A DNA stretch of 64,000 bases from Virgibacillus aidingensis (GTDB lineage Bacteria > Bacillota > Bacilli > Bacillales > Amphibacillaceae), in contig NZ_WIXN01000017.1 in assembly GCF_010994035.1 (NCBI RefSeq), forward strand, positions 29,616-93,615, written 5' to 3'. Positions 42,194 through 52,317 of this stretch are shown here, piece by piece (position 1 is the first letter of the stretch; each line of letters opens with the position of its first letter). The notes below the pieces were generated by a model, which worked only from the letters and a program-made list of their open reading frames with translations, did no database searches and had not been told where the DNA came from. Position numbers and translations under genes: made by a program.

Positions 42194-42787
42194 TTATTCA
42201 AGCAGATCCTTCCCGCTTTTCCATCGCTCACTCATAAATTTTTCTGATTCTCCGGTATTCCCATTAATATAGAACGTTTCATTTATTTCGTCACTCTTCA
42301 CTCTTACCTTCCATATCGGTAAATATACCAGGGAGACTTCCTTTACCTCATGAAGGGGCTTTTTTAAAATGTATGATCGGTTAATTTGTTTTTCCTGGAC
42401 ATTTTTAATATATTTATTTACAACTTCTTCCTTGCTAATTCGCAGCGGTGCCAAAGTATTTCCCTCTACTTTTTCTTCTATGACCGGTGGAATTTTCGAA
42501 AATAACCCGCGATATCCTGATACGGCATCAATAAAAATAACATTAGGTATTTTCTTAGAAGGAAAGGGCGGTCTTTCAGCAATTACCAGATTTTTGACAA
42601 TCCAAAATGGATGATAAGTCAGTTCTTTATCCGTCATATTTTCACGAATAAAATCAATATTAACCGACTTATTCATTTTTTCTTTCACACCTAAACTTTT
42701 GTAGATAGATTTATAAAGCAAGGTTTCCGAAATAAGCTTATTGCCAATACGCCGTATTTTTTTCACGTCAATTTGATTCGTTTGCAT
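42194..42787 (-). CDS. Hypothetical protein with internal repeat
   Basis: A 197-residue soluble protein not recognised by family. Two regions look alike: LTYHPFWIVKNLVIAER...FIDAVSG in the middle and LVYLPIWKVRVKS...YINGNTGES near the end, each a Y-x-P-x-W strand followed by a hairpin ending in a Gly/Ser turn. This suggests a duplicated small beta domain. There is no signal or membrane segment. ATG 42787 lies six bases after GGGGAG; the first in-frame ATG abuts the ribosome site. Confidence 0.6.
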   Translation of the reverse strand: MQTNQIDVKKIRRIGNKLISETLLYKSIYKSLGVKEKMNKSVNIDFIRENMTDKELTYHPFWIVKNLVIAERPPFPSKKIPNVIFIDAVSGYRGLFSKIPPVIEEKVEGNTLAPLRISKEEVVNKYIKNVQEKQINRSYILKKPLHEVKEVSLVYLPIWKVRVKSDEINETFYINGNTGESEKFMSERWKSGKDLLE

Positions 42788-43348
42788 AAGCATCTCCCCT
42801 TTAATCAGTTCCTCTTTATTTGGAATTTCTTTTATTTTAATCTTTTCTTCACATTTTTCAGATTTTTACACTTGAATAAACCCACTTCTTTTAAATTTTT
42901 CGGTAAGTATCTAAACTTATCGTAACTTATTTAGAATTTTAGAGCTGTCTTCACCTCATTCATTGACCATTTTTATTATATTAAAAATGAAAAGATATTT
43001 CAAAAAATTGATCGCTCTCCTTATCTGAGAGAACCTTAGGGATATCGCAGACCATATCGGATGGCCTCGTTTATTAATAGGAAAAAGTATTGTTTATAAC
43101 ACCTGAGAAACCTAAAGTTGATCTCTCGCGTATTTACGTTTCGCCACATTCCCTGTTGCTGCTCTGTCGCAGCCATAGTCTTGATAGATTTACCAAGGAG
43201 TTGGCCATCACTTATGCGGAGCTGTTAATAGGTGGTAATTAATTCATTATATGTTCTCACAATTTACGAGGCACTCATCGACTATTAGTTCGCTTCATAG
43301 CAATATCATTTTGACCATTCGGGATCATACCCAGGCTCAAACAAAAAA
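42788..43348. other. 560-bp intergenic stretch, possible decayed gene
   Basis: No supported gene. On the plus strand a short open stretch about 43115-43245 reads KVDLSRIYVSP and LDRFTKELAITYAELL before a stop, which looks protein-like but has no start or ribosome site; it may be a remnant of something larger. The rest is AT-rich with no repeats I could define. Confidence 0.35.
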
Positions 43349-43382
43349 GTAAAGGCGTCCCATTTACTTAGAACGCCTTTAC
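43349..43382 (-). terminator. Terminator after the UPF0182 gene
   Basis: GTAAAGGCGT pairs with ACGCCTTTAC; on the minus strand it follows the UPF0182 stop and ends in TTTTTTG. Confidence 0.85.
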
Positions 43383-43392
43383 GCTTTTGCTG

Positions 43393-46140
43393 CTAGTTAT
43401 TTAAATATGCTTCGATTTCAGCCATAATACTTCCTGCTTCTTCCCAATCCCCATCGGAGAGGGCATCCTGATATGCATCAAACAATTCCGAGAGCTCACT
43501 TAATACTTCGTCAGCACCCTGCAGCGGATCTTCCTGATCTGCCGGGTCCTCCATCTCTTCATCAGGATCCACCGGTTCTTCCGGCACTTCCACATCTGTT
43601 TCAAAATCAGGATCAACTAAAGAAAGTATCTGTTCTAATGCCTCATCAAATGTCTCTGCCATAACAATTTCATCCTCATAAGCAACAATGATCTGCTGCA
43701 CTTCAGGCAATGAAGTCTGATTGGATGATTCAATATACACCGGCTCCACGTACATTATCGTATCTTCAATAGGGATGGTCAATAAGTTCCCGCGAATAAC
43801 CTCTGAACCGCCCTGAGACCATAAATTCAGCTCCTGTGAGATTCTCGAGTCCTGATTAATTCTGTTTTCAATCTGCTGCGGTCCATATACATTACGCTGC
43901 TGCGGGAATCGGTGTACGAACATTTCACCATAATTTTCACCATCATTCCGGACACCCATCCAGGCAACCATATTTTGCCTGTTCCGAGGGGAATAAGGCG
44001 TCATTAAAATAAATTCTTCCTCCTCATATCCGGGCAGGCTCATAGTAACGTAGTATGGTTCCATCTCGATGTCTTCATTAAAGTATCTTTCTGTTGGGAA
44101 CTCCCAATTATCTTCCCTATTATAAAATACTTCCAAATTAGTCATATGATAAGTCCCATACATTGTGGCCTGAATTTTAAACAGTCTTTCCGGATACCGG
44201 AAATGTGCCTGTACATCTTCCGGTATTTCTGCCGTAAATAAATCAGGGAATATATTTTGATACGTTTGAAGCAATGGATCTTCCGTTTCCACGGGATAGA
44301 AATTCACTGCCCCGGTATACGCATCCACCACCACTTTCACCGAATTCCTTATATAGCTTTCCTGCCCCTGATATGCCTCTGCATAAGGATAGCGTTCTGC
44401 AGTCAAATAAGCATCCATCATCCAGGCAAGTGAACCATCATCCCTGACAAAAATATACGGATCACTATCATATTCAAAAAATGGAGCAATTCTTTGTACC
44501 CTGTCCATAATATTACGGGTCTCCAGAAGAAGACTTTCAGATGACACCTGGTCGGAAACCAGCATGCGGAATGATCCTTCATTAATGGCAAATAATAATC
44601 TATTCATAAAGGTCATTGGAATGCCTTCCTCTTCTTCATAACGGGTACTCATATTTTCTTCGCCTGATGGATAGTCAAATTCATCTACTTCTGTATTTAC
44701 TATTACATTTTCATAGTCATTCTGTTCCCCGAAATAAATTTGCGGGCGTGAAATATCCATATCTCCCTGGGGCGGCAGATTACTTAGCATATATTGCGGC
44801 TGCCCCTGTGCGGTCAATTCATTTACATGGCTCATTGCTACACCATACCCATGTGTATAACGGAGTGTCCTGTTCACCCACGTATGGGCCTGCTCGGGCA
44901 AATCCTGTGTACTTAATTCCCGTGCACCAACAAATACTTGCTGATATTCCCCATCAATCTCATATCTGTCAACATCGATATCGTTAAATTGATAGTACGT
45001 ACGGAAGGTTTGCAGCTGATTATAAATATCAAGCAATGGCCTTGCATCATTTATCCGAACATTATTAATCGTAAGCTCATTCCGTTCAATCATGTCCGCA
45101 TCCAGTGAAGGGGTGGCAGGGTGTTCTTCCTCCGAAATGTTTTCCAAATCGTAGGCAGCCCTCGTATAATCCAGATTATGCTGGAGATAGGGGCTCTCTC
45201 TGGAGAACTCATTCGGACTAACAACAAATTGCTGTACAGCCACAGATACCCCCTGAGCTGCAATTAAAAGCACAACATATGCGATTACCGGTACAGCCAT
45301 CGCAGTTATTTTGCCTCTCGCTAGGGAAATAATCATCCAGATTGTCCCGATAATTGCTGCTCCTGCTAATATATAGGCTGCCGGAATATTAACCAAGTCA
45401 TCTGTATAACTTAGTCCATGCACTACACTGTTTTGAAAAATGTTCACGTTATTTGACAACAAGGTTTCATAAGGCGCCAACACATGGAGTCCTGCCAGCA
45501 AAATCCCGATAAAACTGAGTGTAACCCCCATATGCAGCTGGGCAGAGCGGCTCATCCGATACATATGAAAAACGGAATAAGCAGCAATTTCTATTGCCAC
45601 AAAAAAGATGGCCAGACCCAATAAAACATACACAATAAACTTTATAAAGGGAAGGATGAATACATAGAAGGAAATATCCATATTAAAGTATGGATCCGTC
45701 TCCCCGAATGTTGCATGGTTCAAAAGCTTCAACAGCGGCTCCCAGCCAATCCCCTGAATAATGCTGCTTCCAACCAAACCTACAAGGGCGGAAATACCAA
45801 GCATGGCCGGAATGCTTTGTTTCTTTTTCGTAATAAAAGCAGGTAGCTGTTCCTTGCTCAAGTGGCCAACATATGATTTCCGTATCCAGGAAAGGGTTAT
45901 ATACATCAGTATGGAAAACAGAAGGAAACCAATAACCCCAAGCATAATTTTACTGCCGAGAATCGTAGTAAATACAGTTTTAAATCCGAGGTGATCCATC
46001 CAAATATAGTCAATAATCCACTGGAAAGATGCTATCCCCAAAATTAATAAAAGCAGTACGATACCAATTATTATACCTATTCGGTTTCCCCGCTTTTTCC
46101 ATCTTTCTTTCTGCTGTTCACTCATTTCATAAAAATCCAA
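43393..46140 (-). CDS. UPF0182-family large membrane protein
   Basis: A 915-residue protein with seven hydrophobic segments in the first 310 residues and a large extracytoplasmic part after that. It matches UPF0182 (COG1615): SFQWIIDYIWMDHLGF at the start, ISPNEFSRESPYLQHNL-like FVVSPNEFSRESPYL, RYTHGYGVAMSHVNELT, and the acidic C-terminus. The function is unknown in the whole family. The start is TTG 46140, six bases after AGGGGGT; an ATG five codons on is an alternative. Confidence 0.9.
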   Translation of the reverse strand: MDFYEMSEQQKERWKKRGNRIGIIIGIVLLLLILGIASFQWIIDYIWMDHLGFKTVFTTILGSKIMLGVIGFLLFSILMYITLSWIRKSYVGHLSKEQLPAFITKKKQSIPAMLGISALVGLVGSSIIQGIGWEPLLKLLNHATFGETDPYFNMDISFYVFILPFIKFIVYVLLGLAIFFVAIEIAAYSVFHMYRMSRSAQLHMGVTLSFIGILLAGLHVLAPYETLLSNNVNIFQNSVVHGLSYTDDLVNIPAAYILAGAAIIGTIWMIISLARGKITAMAVPVIAYVVLLIAAQGVSVAVQQFVVSPNEFSRESPYLQHNLDYTRAAYDLENISEEEHPATPSLDADMIERNELTINNVRINDARPLLDIYNQLQTFRTYYQFNDIDVDRYEIDGEYQQVFVGARELSTQDLPEQAHTWVNRTLRYTHGYGVAMSHVNELTAQGQPQYMLSNLPPQGDMDISRPQIYFGEQNDYENVIVNTEVDEFDYPSGEENMSTRYEEEEGIPMTFMNRLLFAINEGSFRMLVSDQVSSESLLLETRNIMDRVQRIAPFFEYDSDPYIFVRDDGSLAWMMDAYLTAERYPYAEAYQGQESYIRNSVKVVVDAYTGAVNFYPVETEDPLLQTYQNIFPDLFTAEIPEDVQAHFRYPERLFKIQATMYGTYHMTNLEVFYNREDNWEFPTERYFNEDIEMEPYYVTMSLPGYEEEEFILMTPYSPRNRQNMVAWMGVRNDGENYGEMFVHRFPQQRNVYGPQQIENRINQDSRISQELNLWSQGGSEVIRGNLLTIPIEDTIMYVEPVYIESSNQTSLPEVQQIIVAYEDEIVMAETFDEALEQILSLVDPDFETDVEVPEEPVDPDEEMEDPADQEDPLQGADEVLSELSELFDAYQDALSDGDWEEAGSIMAEIEAYLNN

Positions 46141-46489
46141 TGGTGTACCCCCTAAATTTCTAACATAACTGTTATTCTATCATAACAAAATTTCCACACA
46201 CTTTCTTATCATATGTACGGAATGTAAAGAAATTAGTTTCATAAAATGATTCTATTTCTTATGTTTTTACTCCCTATCTCAACTTATTTTTCCAGTTTAT
46301 GTTAGATTATATAAAATAAATAAGTAAATAAACGATCATAGCCAGGGTACAACTTCTTGAACGTTAAATAAATGGGGAAATTTTATAGCTAAAAAGATAC
46401 AGCCTTAGAAAAGCTTTGTGCACGATGAACCATTTTTCTCCACCAAAATATATTAGTATTAAATTTATTTTTTTAAGGAGTGGAGAAAA
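46141..46489. other. Intergenic stretch between divergent genes
   Basis: AT-rich, about 350 bases; presumably contains promoters for the UPF0182 gene and the monooxygenase gene. No repeat, RNA element or gene recognised. Confidence 0.4.
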
Positions 46490-47887
46490 ATGCCTGCAAT
46501 AACCGGAAATGAGTATATACAGCGAATCGATCGGCTGAATACAACCATCTGGCATAACGGGGAAAAAATAAGCGGCAGAAAGTCTGAGCATGCATTATTT
46601 AAAGGTGTTATAAAAGCACAAGCTGCCCTTTATGATTTACAGCATGATAAAGATAAATCAAGCGTGATGACATTTAAATCACCGGACAGCGGAAACCGAA
46701 TTGGCACTTCCTATTTAATGCCAGCCTCAAAAGAAGATCTGAAGAAAAGAAGCAATATGATTCAGGAATGGGCAAAATTAAGCAGCGGCATGCTTGGCAG
46801 AAGTCCAGATTACATGAATACAGTTCTTATGTCTTTAGCTGCTTCCACTGATCTTTTAAATGACAAAGAAAATTGCTTTCCCGAGAACCTCTTTACATTT
46901 TATAAATATGCCCGGGAAAATGATCTCTCTTTTACACATACATTTGTTAACCCTCAAGTAAACCGCTCTCCATTTTACATGGAAGATGAAGAGGAGCCAA
47001 TTGCCGCAAAAATAATAGCAGAAACTAACGATGGGCTTATCATAAAAGGGGCAAAATTGCTTGCAACTCAGGGCGGTATTACAGATGAATTGCTTGTTTT
47101 CTCACCCGGGGGCGTAAATGACAAGAAGCATGCCTTTGCTTTTTCCATACCAAGCGATACAGATGGCCTCTCCTTCATCTCCCGTGAATCCTTTTATTTG
47201 GGAGATTCCCAATACAATTATCCTTTATCTTCCCGGTTTGAAGAAATGGACACCATTGTTGTGTTTGATAGTGTTGTCATACCATGGGAGAGAGTTTTCT
47301 TTTATAAAAACATCCCGACGGCAAACAGCTTTCAAAGCAAAAGTGCATTTCGTCCATTTACCCTTCATCAGGTTTTGAACCGAAGAATTATAAAAACCGG
47401 ATTTTTTTTGGAACTCGCGAAAGATATCATCCAAACCATCGATATCGGAGACTACGCACATGTTCATGAAAAAATGGCTGAAATCATTGTGACCTATGAA
47501 TCACTGAAAGCTTTGCTTTTAAAGGCAGAAACGAACGCGGCAATAGATGATTTTGGTCTGATGCGCCCGGAAATGGCATCCTTACAGTCCGCTAATTCGC
47601 TATTTTCGAAAATGTATCCGCGTATAATTGAAATTATACAATTGCTTGGTGCCAGCGGTTTAGTAACTATACCAAGGGAAGCTGATTTTACATCGGAAAT
47701 ACGTCCTGCACTGGACCAGTATTTACAAAGTGCCAAACTGGATGCAAAGGAGCGTGTAAAGCTGTTTCGGCTTGCCTGGGATGCAACCATGAGTCCTTTT
47801 GGCACGAGACAAACTCAATATGAACGTTTTTTCTTCGGAAATCCAAGCACGTTTTCCACCGGACTGTACCGCAGTTATTTCTCTTAA
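46490..47887 (+). CDS. HpaB-family flavin-dependent aromatic monooxygenase
   Basis: Large component of a two-component, FADH2-using hydroxylase of the 4-hydroxyphenylacetate 3-monooxygenase family (B. subtilis YoaI-like). The 465 residues have the acyl-CoA-dehydrogenase-like layout: ITGNEYIQRI at the start, YARENDLSFTHTFVNPQVNRSP, GLIIKGAKLLATQGGITDELLVF, DSVVIPWERVFFY, and GASGLVTIPREADF near the end. A flavin reductase partner is not encoded nearby. Substrate is probably a phenolic compound. ATG 46490 follows AAGGAG. Confidence 0.87.
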   Translation: MPAITGNEYIQRIDRLNTTIWHNGEKISGRKSEHALFKGVIKAQAALYDLQHDKDKSSVMTFKSPDSGNRIGTSYLMPASKEDLKKRSNMIQEWAKLSSGMLGRSPDYMNTVLMSLAASTDLLNDKENCFPENLFTFYKYARENDLSFTHTFVNPQVNRSPFYMEDEEEPIAAKIIAETNDGLIIKGAKLLATQGGITDELLVFSPGGVNDKKHAFAFSIPSDTDGLSFISRESFYLGDSQYNYPLSSRFEEMDTIVVFDSVVIPWERVFFYKNIPTANSFQSKSAFRPFTLHQVLNRRIIKTGFFLELAKDIIQTIDIGDYAHVHEKMAEIIVTYESLKALLLKAETNAAIDDFGLMRPEMASLQSANSLFSKMYPRIIEIIQLLGASGLVTIPREADFTSEIRPALDQYLQSAKLDAKERVKLFRLAWDATMSPFGTRQTQYERFFFGNPSTFSTGLYRSYFS

Positions 47888-47895
47888 ATTAAAAT

Positions 47896-47925
47896 GGATC
47901 CTGACCGTTGGGAAGATCAGGATCC
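47896..47925. terminator. Bidirectional terminator hairpin
   Basis: GGATCCTGA and TCAGGATCC form a 9-bp perfect stem between the convergent monooxygenase and NSS genes; T runs are weak. Confidence 0.6.
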
Positions 47926-47933
47926 TAATCCTT

Positions 47934-49292
47934 CTAAATAAGCCCGCTGATGAAAATAACTGCAATGGCAGCAGGAATAAGCACAGTTACAACCGGTTTA
48001 ATCGCATATGGAATTTTAATTTTTTCTGTTCCCGTATTCATATCTTCAATGAAATTATCCGTTTTCCATTGGAATACAACATACAAGGATAGCAACAGGG
48101 CACCCACTACAAGCATAATACTTCCGGAGAAGTAGTCAATAAATGTAAATATATCCATTCCAAATATCTCAATATGCGACCACGGTCCTTGGGACAATAT
48201 CGATGGAATTGCCAGCACAAAGCTGACTGCAGTTACAAGCCAGACACTCTCCTTTCGTTTCAGGTTCAGCAGTTCAGATGCATTGGCTGCCAATGTTTCA
48301 ACAAAACCTACCCCTGTTGTAAGTGCTGCCAGGATTACGAGTAAGAAGAAGATCAGCCCGAATATGGTACCTCCCGGCATCTGTTCGAATATGGACGGAA
48401 GTGTCAGGAAGATCAAGGCAGGTCCTGAATCCGGGGCCATATTAAAGGCAAATATTGCCGGGAAGATAACCATGCCTGATATTAATGCAATAAATGTGTC
48501 GAGCGAAATTACCCAGACCCCGTCTTCAACCAAGTTGGAATTGTTTTTATTCAGGTAACTTCCATAGGTAAAAGCAGCAGCCATTCCGATACCAATGGAA
48601 AAAAACGCCTGACCGAGTGCAGCCAGTACGGCTTCTCCGTTAATTTGTGAAAAATCCGGCTGTAAATACCAGACAACCCCATCCCAAGACCCTTCCAGGG
48701 AAAGTGAAAACACGCTCAAAGCTATCAACATAAGTATTAATAATGGCATTAACAGCCTGACAAATTTTTCTGTTCCATCTTTCACTCCTTTTACAACTAC
48801 AAAGGCGAGAATCAACGTGGGAATGATCGTATATCCGGTTACAAGCCATGGATTTGCAACAAAATCATCGTAAATGGCTGCCGTCTGTTCGACTGTAATT
48901 CCTTCAAAAGTGCCGAGTCCCACCTTTACAAAATACCCGAACAGCCATCCCATTATCATAAGGTAATACGAAAATATCAGGAGTGATGTAAGTACTCCCA
49001 GCCACCCGATAGATACCCAAACACTCCCTTTTCTTGTCAATTTCCGCATCCCGCTGATCGCCCCAGCCTGCGCTTTTCGGCCGAGGCCCGCTTCAACATA
49101 AAATAAAGGAATTCCAATTATAATGATAATAGCAATATAGATTAGAAGAAAAGCTCCTCCACCGTATTCACCCACTAGATACGGAAACCGCCAAATGTTC
49201 CCGAGACCTATAGCAAAACCGGCAGCAGCCATAATAAACCCAATTCTTGTTCCCCAATTTTCCCTTTTTTTCTCCATGATGGGGTCACTCAT
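47934..49292 (-). CDS. Neurotransmitter:sodium symporter (NSS/SNF) family transporter
   Basis: A sodium-dependent amino-acid transporter of the LeuT-like NSS family, about 452 residues and 11-12 helices. Helix 1 signature GFAIGLGNIWRFPYLVGEYGG is split around the unwound ligand site; GIPLFYVEAGLGR and FFSIGIGMAAAFTYGSYL are also typical. Bacterial members with 11 helices carry amino acids. It is the last gene of a probable operon, 33 bases after the FAD oxidase gene, so it may import that enzyme's substrate. ATG 49292 follows AAAGGTGG. Confidence 0.88.
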   Translation of the reverse strand: MSDPIMEKKRENWGTRIGFIMAAAGFAIGLGNIWRFPYLVGEYGGGAFLLIYIAIIIIIGIPLFYVEAGLGRKAQAGAISGMRKLTRKGSVWVSIGWLGVLTSLLIFSYYLMIMGWLFGYFVKVGLGTFEGITVEQTAAIYDDFVANPWLVTGYTIIPTLILAFVVVKGVKDGTEKFVRLLMPLLILMLIALSVFSLSLEGSWDGVVWYLQPDFSQINGEAVLAALGQAFFSIGIGMAAAFTYGSYLNKNNSNLVEDGVWVISLDTFIALISGMVIFPAIFAFNMAPDSGPALIFLTLPSIFEQMPGGTIFGLIFFLLVILAALTTGVGFVETLAANASELLNLKRKESVWLVTAVSFVLAIPSILSQGPWSHIEIFGMDIFTFIDYFSGSIMLVVGALLLSLYVVFQWKTDNFIEDMNTGTEKIKIPYAIKPVVTVLIPAAIAVIFISGLI

Positions 49293-49325
49293 ATAATCCA
49301 CCTTTCTTTATCTATTTACTTCCAG

Positions 49326-50492
49326 TTATACAACTGCCCCTTCTATCACCAATTCTTTTTCCGCAAAGCGTTCAAAACGGAGCGGGCTTAAATCCAATGT
49401 TTCATAGCTTCCTTTTCTGATTAATTCTGATAATCCTTTACCAACAGCAGGCGCCTGCTGCATTCCATGCCCACTAAACCCGACAGCCATAAAATATCCA
49501 TTCATTTTTGGGTGGCTGCCAATGATCGCATTTTGATCCTTGGTATTATGGCTGTACATTCCTGCCCACCCACCTGTAATTTTTGCTTTTTCAAAGTTGG
49601 GAACACGTTGTGCCAGCACCGGCCATAATTGCTCTTCGAAAAAAGAGCGATGCCATCTAAAATCAATGCCAGGCTTTACTTTTTCTCCATAACCGGTAAT
49701 GATCGATGTACCTTCATGCCGGAAATAAACACCAGTAGGGTCCACCGTCAGCGGCAACAGATTTTCCAGAGGTTCTGCTGCGTCAAATTGAATGACCTGT
49801 CTTTTCAGCGGCACGACAGGTAGTGGCAGACCGGCCTGTTCACTAAGTGCGGGTGCCCAGGGACCTGCACAATTAATTACAATGGGACTTTCATATGTTT
49901 CGCCATGCTTTAAATGCACACCGGTTACCTTCCCCCCCTCTGTTTTAATCGACCTGACTTCTTCGTATATATAATTTGCTCCCAGTTCCTTTGCTTTTCG
50001 TGCGTAACCCTGCATGACGGAATATGGATCCAAATACCCATCCTCCCCGCAGTAGAGCCCGCCTTGCAAATCCTTCGTATTCAACTCGGGTATGATGGAT
50101 AACAATTCTTCCTTTGACAGCAGTTCTGAAGGAACCCCATAACTTTGCTGCAATTCCATCTGTTTCTCTAACTGATCAATATTTTCATTTTTTGCCAGGA
50201 ACAGATATCCCGGCTGTTTAAAATCAATTTCGGCTTTTTCATTTCCAATTGCCATATCTTCCGGAAACGTAGTATACTTTTTTAACCCATAACGGCTGAT
50301 CTGCACATTAATCCCAGTAGTAAATAATTGCCTTATTCCCCCAGCACTTCGGGGAGTAGAAGCGTATTCATATACTTTATCTTTTTCAAAAACCGTAATT
50401 TCCCCCGTATAGCCGTCATTCAATAAGTTATAGGCCACACTTGAGCCAATCACACCGCCGCCAACAATAATGATATCCGTTTTATTTGCCAT
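49326..50492 (-). CDS. FAD-dependent amine/imino-acid oxidoreductase (DAO family)
   Basis: A 388-residue flavoprotein of the glycine oxidase/sarcosine oxidase/D-amino-acid dehydrogenase group. The FAD dinucleotide motif is IIIVGGGVIGSSVAYNLL at residues 7-24; STPRSAGGIRQLF and the C-terminal GGWAGMYSHNTKDQNAIIG plus GFSGHGMQQAPAVGKGL are family hallmarks. The substrate is probably an N-methylated or cyclic secondary amine, or a D-amino acid. ATG 50492 follows GAGAGGTG. The region upstream (50542-50593) resembles that of the cyclodeaminase-like gene, which suggests the same regulation. Confidence 0.87.
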   Translation of the reverse strand: MANKTDIIIVGGGVIGSSVAYNLLNDGYTGEITVFEKDKVYEYASTPRSAGGIRQLFTTGINVQISRYGLKKYTTFPEDMAIGNEKAEIDFKQPGYLFLAKNENIDQLEKQMELQQSYGVPSELLSKEELLSIIPELNTKDLQGGLYCGEDGYLDPYSVMQGYARKAKELGANYIYEEVRSIKTEGGKVTGVHLKHGETYESPIVINCAGPWAPALSEQAGLPLPVVPLKRQVIQFDAAEPLENLLPLTVDPTGVYFRHEGTSIITGYGEKVKPGIDFRWHRSFFEEQLWPVLAQRVPNFEKAKITGGWAGMYSHNTKDQNAIIGSHPKMNGYFMAVGFSGHGMQQAPAVGKGLSELIRKGSYETLDLSPLRFERFAEKELVIEGAVV

Positions 50493-50541
50493 TGAAATCA
50501 CCTCTCGCCAGTAAAATTAGATAATTCGTAATTGCAATTTC

Positions 50542-50593
50542 TTTTAGTTATATCTTATTCTGATTTTATATGCTATAGGCAGAATAACTAAAA
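50542..50593 (-). promoter_or_regulatory. Inverted-repeat promoter/operator of the oxidase-NSS operon
   Basis: TTTTAGTTAT (50542-50551) and ATAACTAAAA (50584-50593) are perfect 10-base inverted repeats. On the minus strand TATAAC lies in the gene-proximal arm and could be the -10 element, with poor -35 sequence. A closely similar stretch stands before the cyclodeaminase-like gene at 53638-53691. Confidence 0.6.
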
Positions 50594-50774
50594 ATTATTG
50601 AAATACGCCTTTTAATCAACGCTTTCATTTCTAATGTTAAGCCTATTAATCCAGACAACACTTCGATACTTTCAATCGTTTCAGACTCTAACCGATTTAT
50701 GCAAAATGCACAAAAAGAACTGAAAGCGATTTCATTAATCTCTATTTCAAAGGGAACATTTTGAATTATAAACA

Positions 50775-50813
50775 AAATCTGGCCCCCAAATTAATACTTT
50801 GGAAGCCAGATTT
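50775..50813 (-). terminator. Terminator after the SSS symporter gene
   Basis: AAATCTGGC pairs with GCCAGATTT, with an inner CCAAA/TTTGG pair; on the minus strand it follows the symporter stop and ends in TTTTGTTT. The neighbouring 50594-50774 holds no supported gene. Confidence 0.7.
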
Positions 50814-50841
50814 GTCCATTCTCTCTCTGCTAAATGTGTTT

Positions 50842-52299
50842 TCAGGAAACTTTTCTCTTTGTATTGATTAAGTCACCGTGATAACGATCCACTTGATTTT
50901 TCATTTCTTCTGATGGAGGAGGAGTCATTAAACTCACAACGATGACTAAAATTAAAGAAACAGGTGCAGCAATAATCGGTTCTGATACGAGTGCAAACGG
51001 CTTTGTGATAACGAGAAGGAGGAAAGTCAATCCGCCTCCTAGCATCCCGGCAAGTGCACCGGCTGTGTTTGCGCGTTTCCACCAGATTCCAAGAACGAGA
51101 GGAAAACCAAATGCAGAAAGAAGTCCTCCCCCTACCCAGCCAACCATAATTGCAATAAGCTGAGGCGGTTCAATAGCAATAAGAATTCCTATCATACTTG
51201 CAACTACCATAATGATAAAACCCAATCTTGTAACCTGTTTTTCTGTTGCATCTTTTTTAATATATTCCTTATAAATATCCCGTGCCACTCCGGCAGAAAT
51301 TGCCAGCAGCATCGCATCAGCTGAAGACATGATGGCCGCAAGCAGCCCGGCAAACATAATTCCTGCAAGTAAAGGAGACATATAAGTCTCAATTACCGAA
51401 ATAAATATCATGTCCTGATTATCGAGGGTCTCAGCAATGCCCAGGGAGGCTCCGCCTGCTGCAATTATAAAACCAAAAATAAATATGATCAGATAAAGCA
51501 AACAGGCCCCCAATGCCGAACGCCGGGCGGTCCGGGCATCACGCGAAGCAAAGTTCCGCATTACTGCAGATGGAGAAACAATTCCAAACCATAGGAAGGC
51601 TAAAAACAGACCAAAGTAAGACATCCATGGCTGGGTAATATCGCCGAATGTTGGTGTCACCGTCAGCGCCTCCTGGATAAGTGAAGCAAAACCATTATGC
51701 TGGGTTAGAATAATGATTGACAGAACAAGCATTCCAACAAGAATCAGGGCTCCCTGGATGAGATCTGTATACGTGATCGCCCACATTCCTCCAAGCGCTG
51801 CATACAATGTAAAACCGATCCCCAGCACAATTACCGCAGTGGTGTAATCAATACCCAAAACATACGAGCCAATAAGTCCTGACGCAGTCAATTGTGGAAC
51901 CATATAAAATGTCATGCCCACAACAACAATTGCCACAGCTATAATTTGTACAGAATTGCCATACCGCTGCTTGAAAAACTCCGGCAAGGTGCTCACACCC
52001 GACCTTCTTATTTGTCCGGATACCAAAAACATAGTGAACGGAAGGATTGCTACAGCGCCAAAACCATAGGCAAACAGAAACGGAATACCCAATGATACCC
52101 CTGAACCTACGGCCCCCATCAAAGAGCTGGAGCTTGCTAGTGCCGCAAACAATGCAAAAGCACCGACAAATGTATTAATCTTTTTCCCTGCTGTCCAATA
52201 ATCACTTTCAGAAGAGTGGGCCCGTTTTGTAAAATATATCCCCATTAATGTCATACCCACAAGATATATCGCTAATATAACAGTTTCCATTAATTGCAT
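50842..52299 (-). CDS. Sodium:solute symporter (SSS family, PanF/PutP-like)
   Basis: A 485-residue carrier with 13 or so helices. Features: YWTAGKKINTFVGAFALFAALASSSSLMGAVG, the sodium-site region, GGMWAITYTDLIQGALILVG (SSS signature), and FAGLLAAIMSSADAMLLAISAGVARDIY. It pairs with the small membrane protein gene upstream (18-base gap), a common arrangement for two-subunit SSS carriers. In this cluster the likely cargo is the amino or imino acid handled by the neighbouring oxidase and cyclodeaminase-like enzymes. Confidence 0.9.
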   Translation of the reverse strand: MQLMETVILAIYLVGMTLMGIYFTKRAHSSESDYWTAGKKINTFVGAFALFAALASSSSLMGAVGSGVSLGIPFLFAYGFGAVAILPFTMFLVSGQIRRSGVSTLPEFFKQRYGNSVQIIAVAIVVVGMTFYMVPQLTASGLIGSYVLGIDYTTAVIVLGIGFTLYAALGGMWAITYTDLIQGALILVGMLVLSIIILTQHNGFASLIQEALTVTPTFGDITQPWMSYFGLFLAFLWFGIVSPSAVMRNFASRDARTARRSALGACLLYLIIFIFGFIIAAGGASLGIAETLDNQDMIFISVIETYMSPLLAGIMFAGLLAAIMSSADAMLLAISAGVARDIYKEYIKKDATEKQVTRLGFIIMVVASMIGILIAIEPPQLIAIMVGWVGGGLLSAFGFPLVLGIWWKRANTAGALAGMLGGGLTFLLLVITKPFALVSEPIIAAPVSLILVIVVSLMTPPPSEEMKNQVDRYHGDLINTKRKVS

Positions 52300-52317
52300 T
52301 TATATTCCCCCCCCAAT

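Noticed and set aside
50566..50775. 69-codon minus-strand frame between the oxidase and SSS genes
   Set aside because: Its start lies in the symporter terminator, and its end overlaps the shared promoter region; composition is not protein-like.
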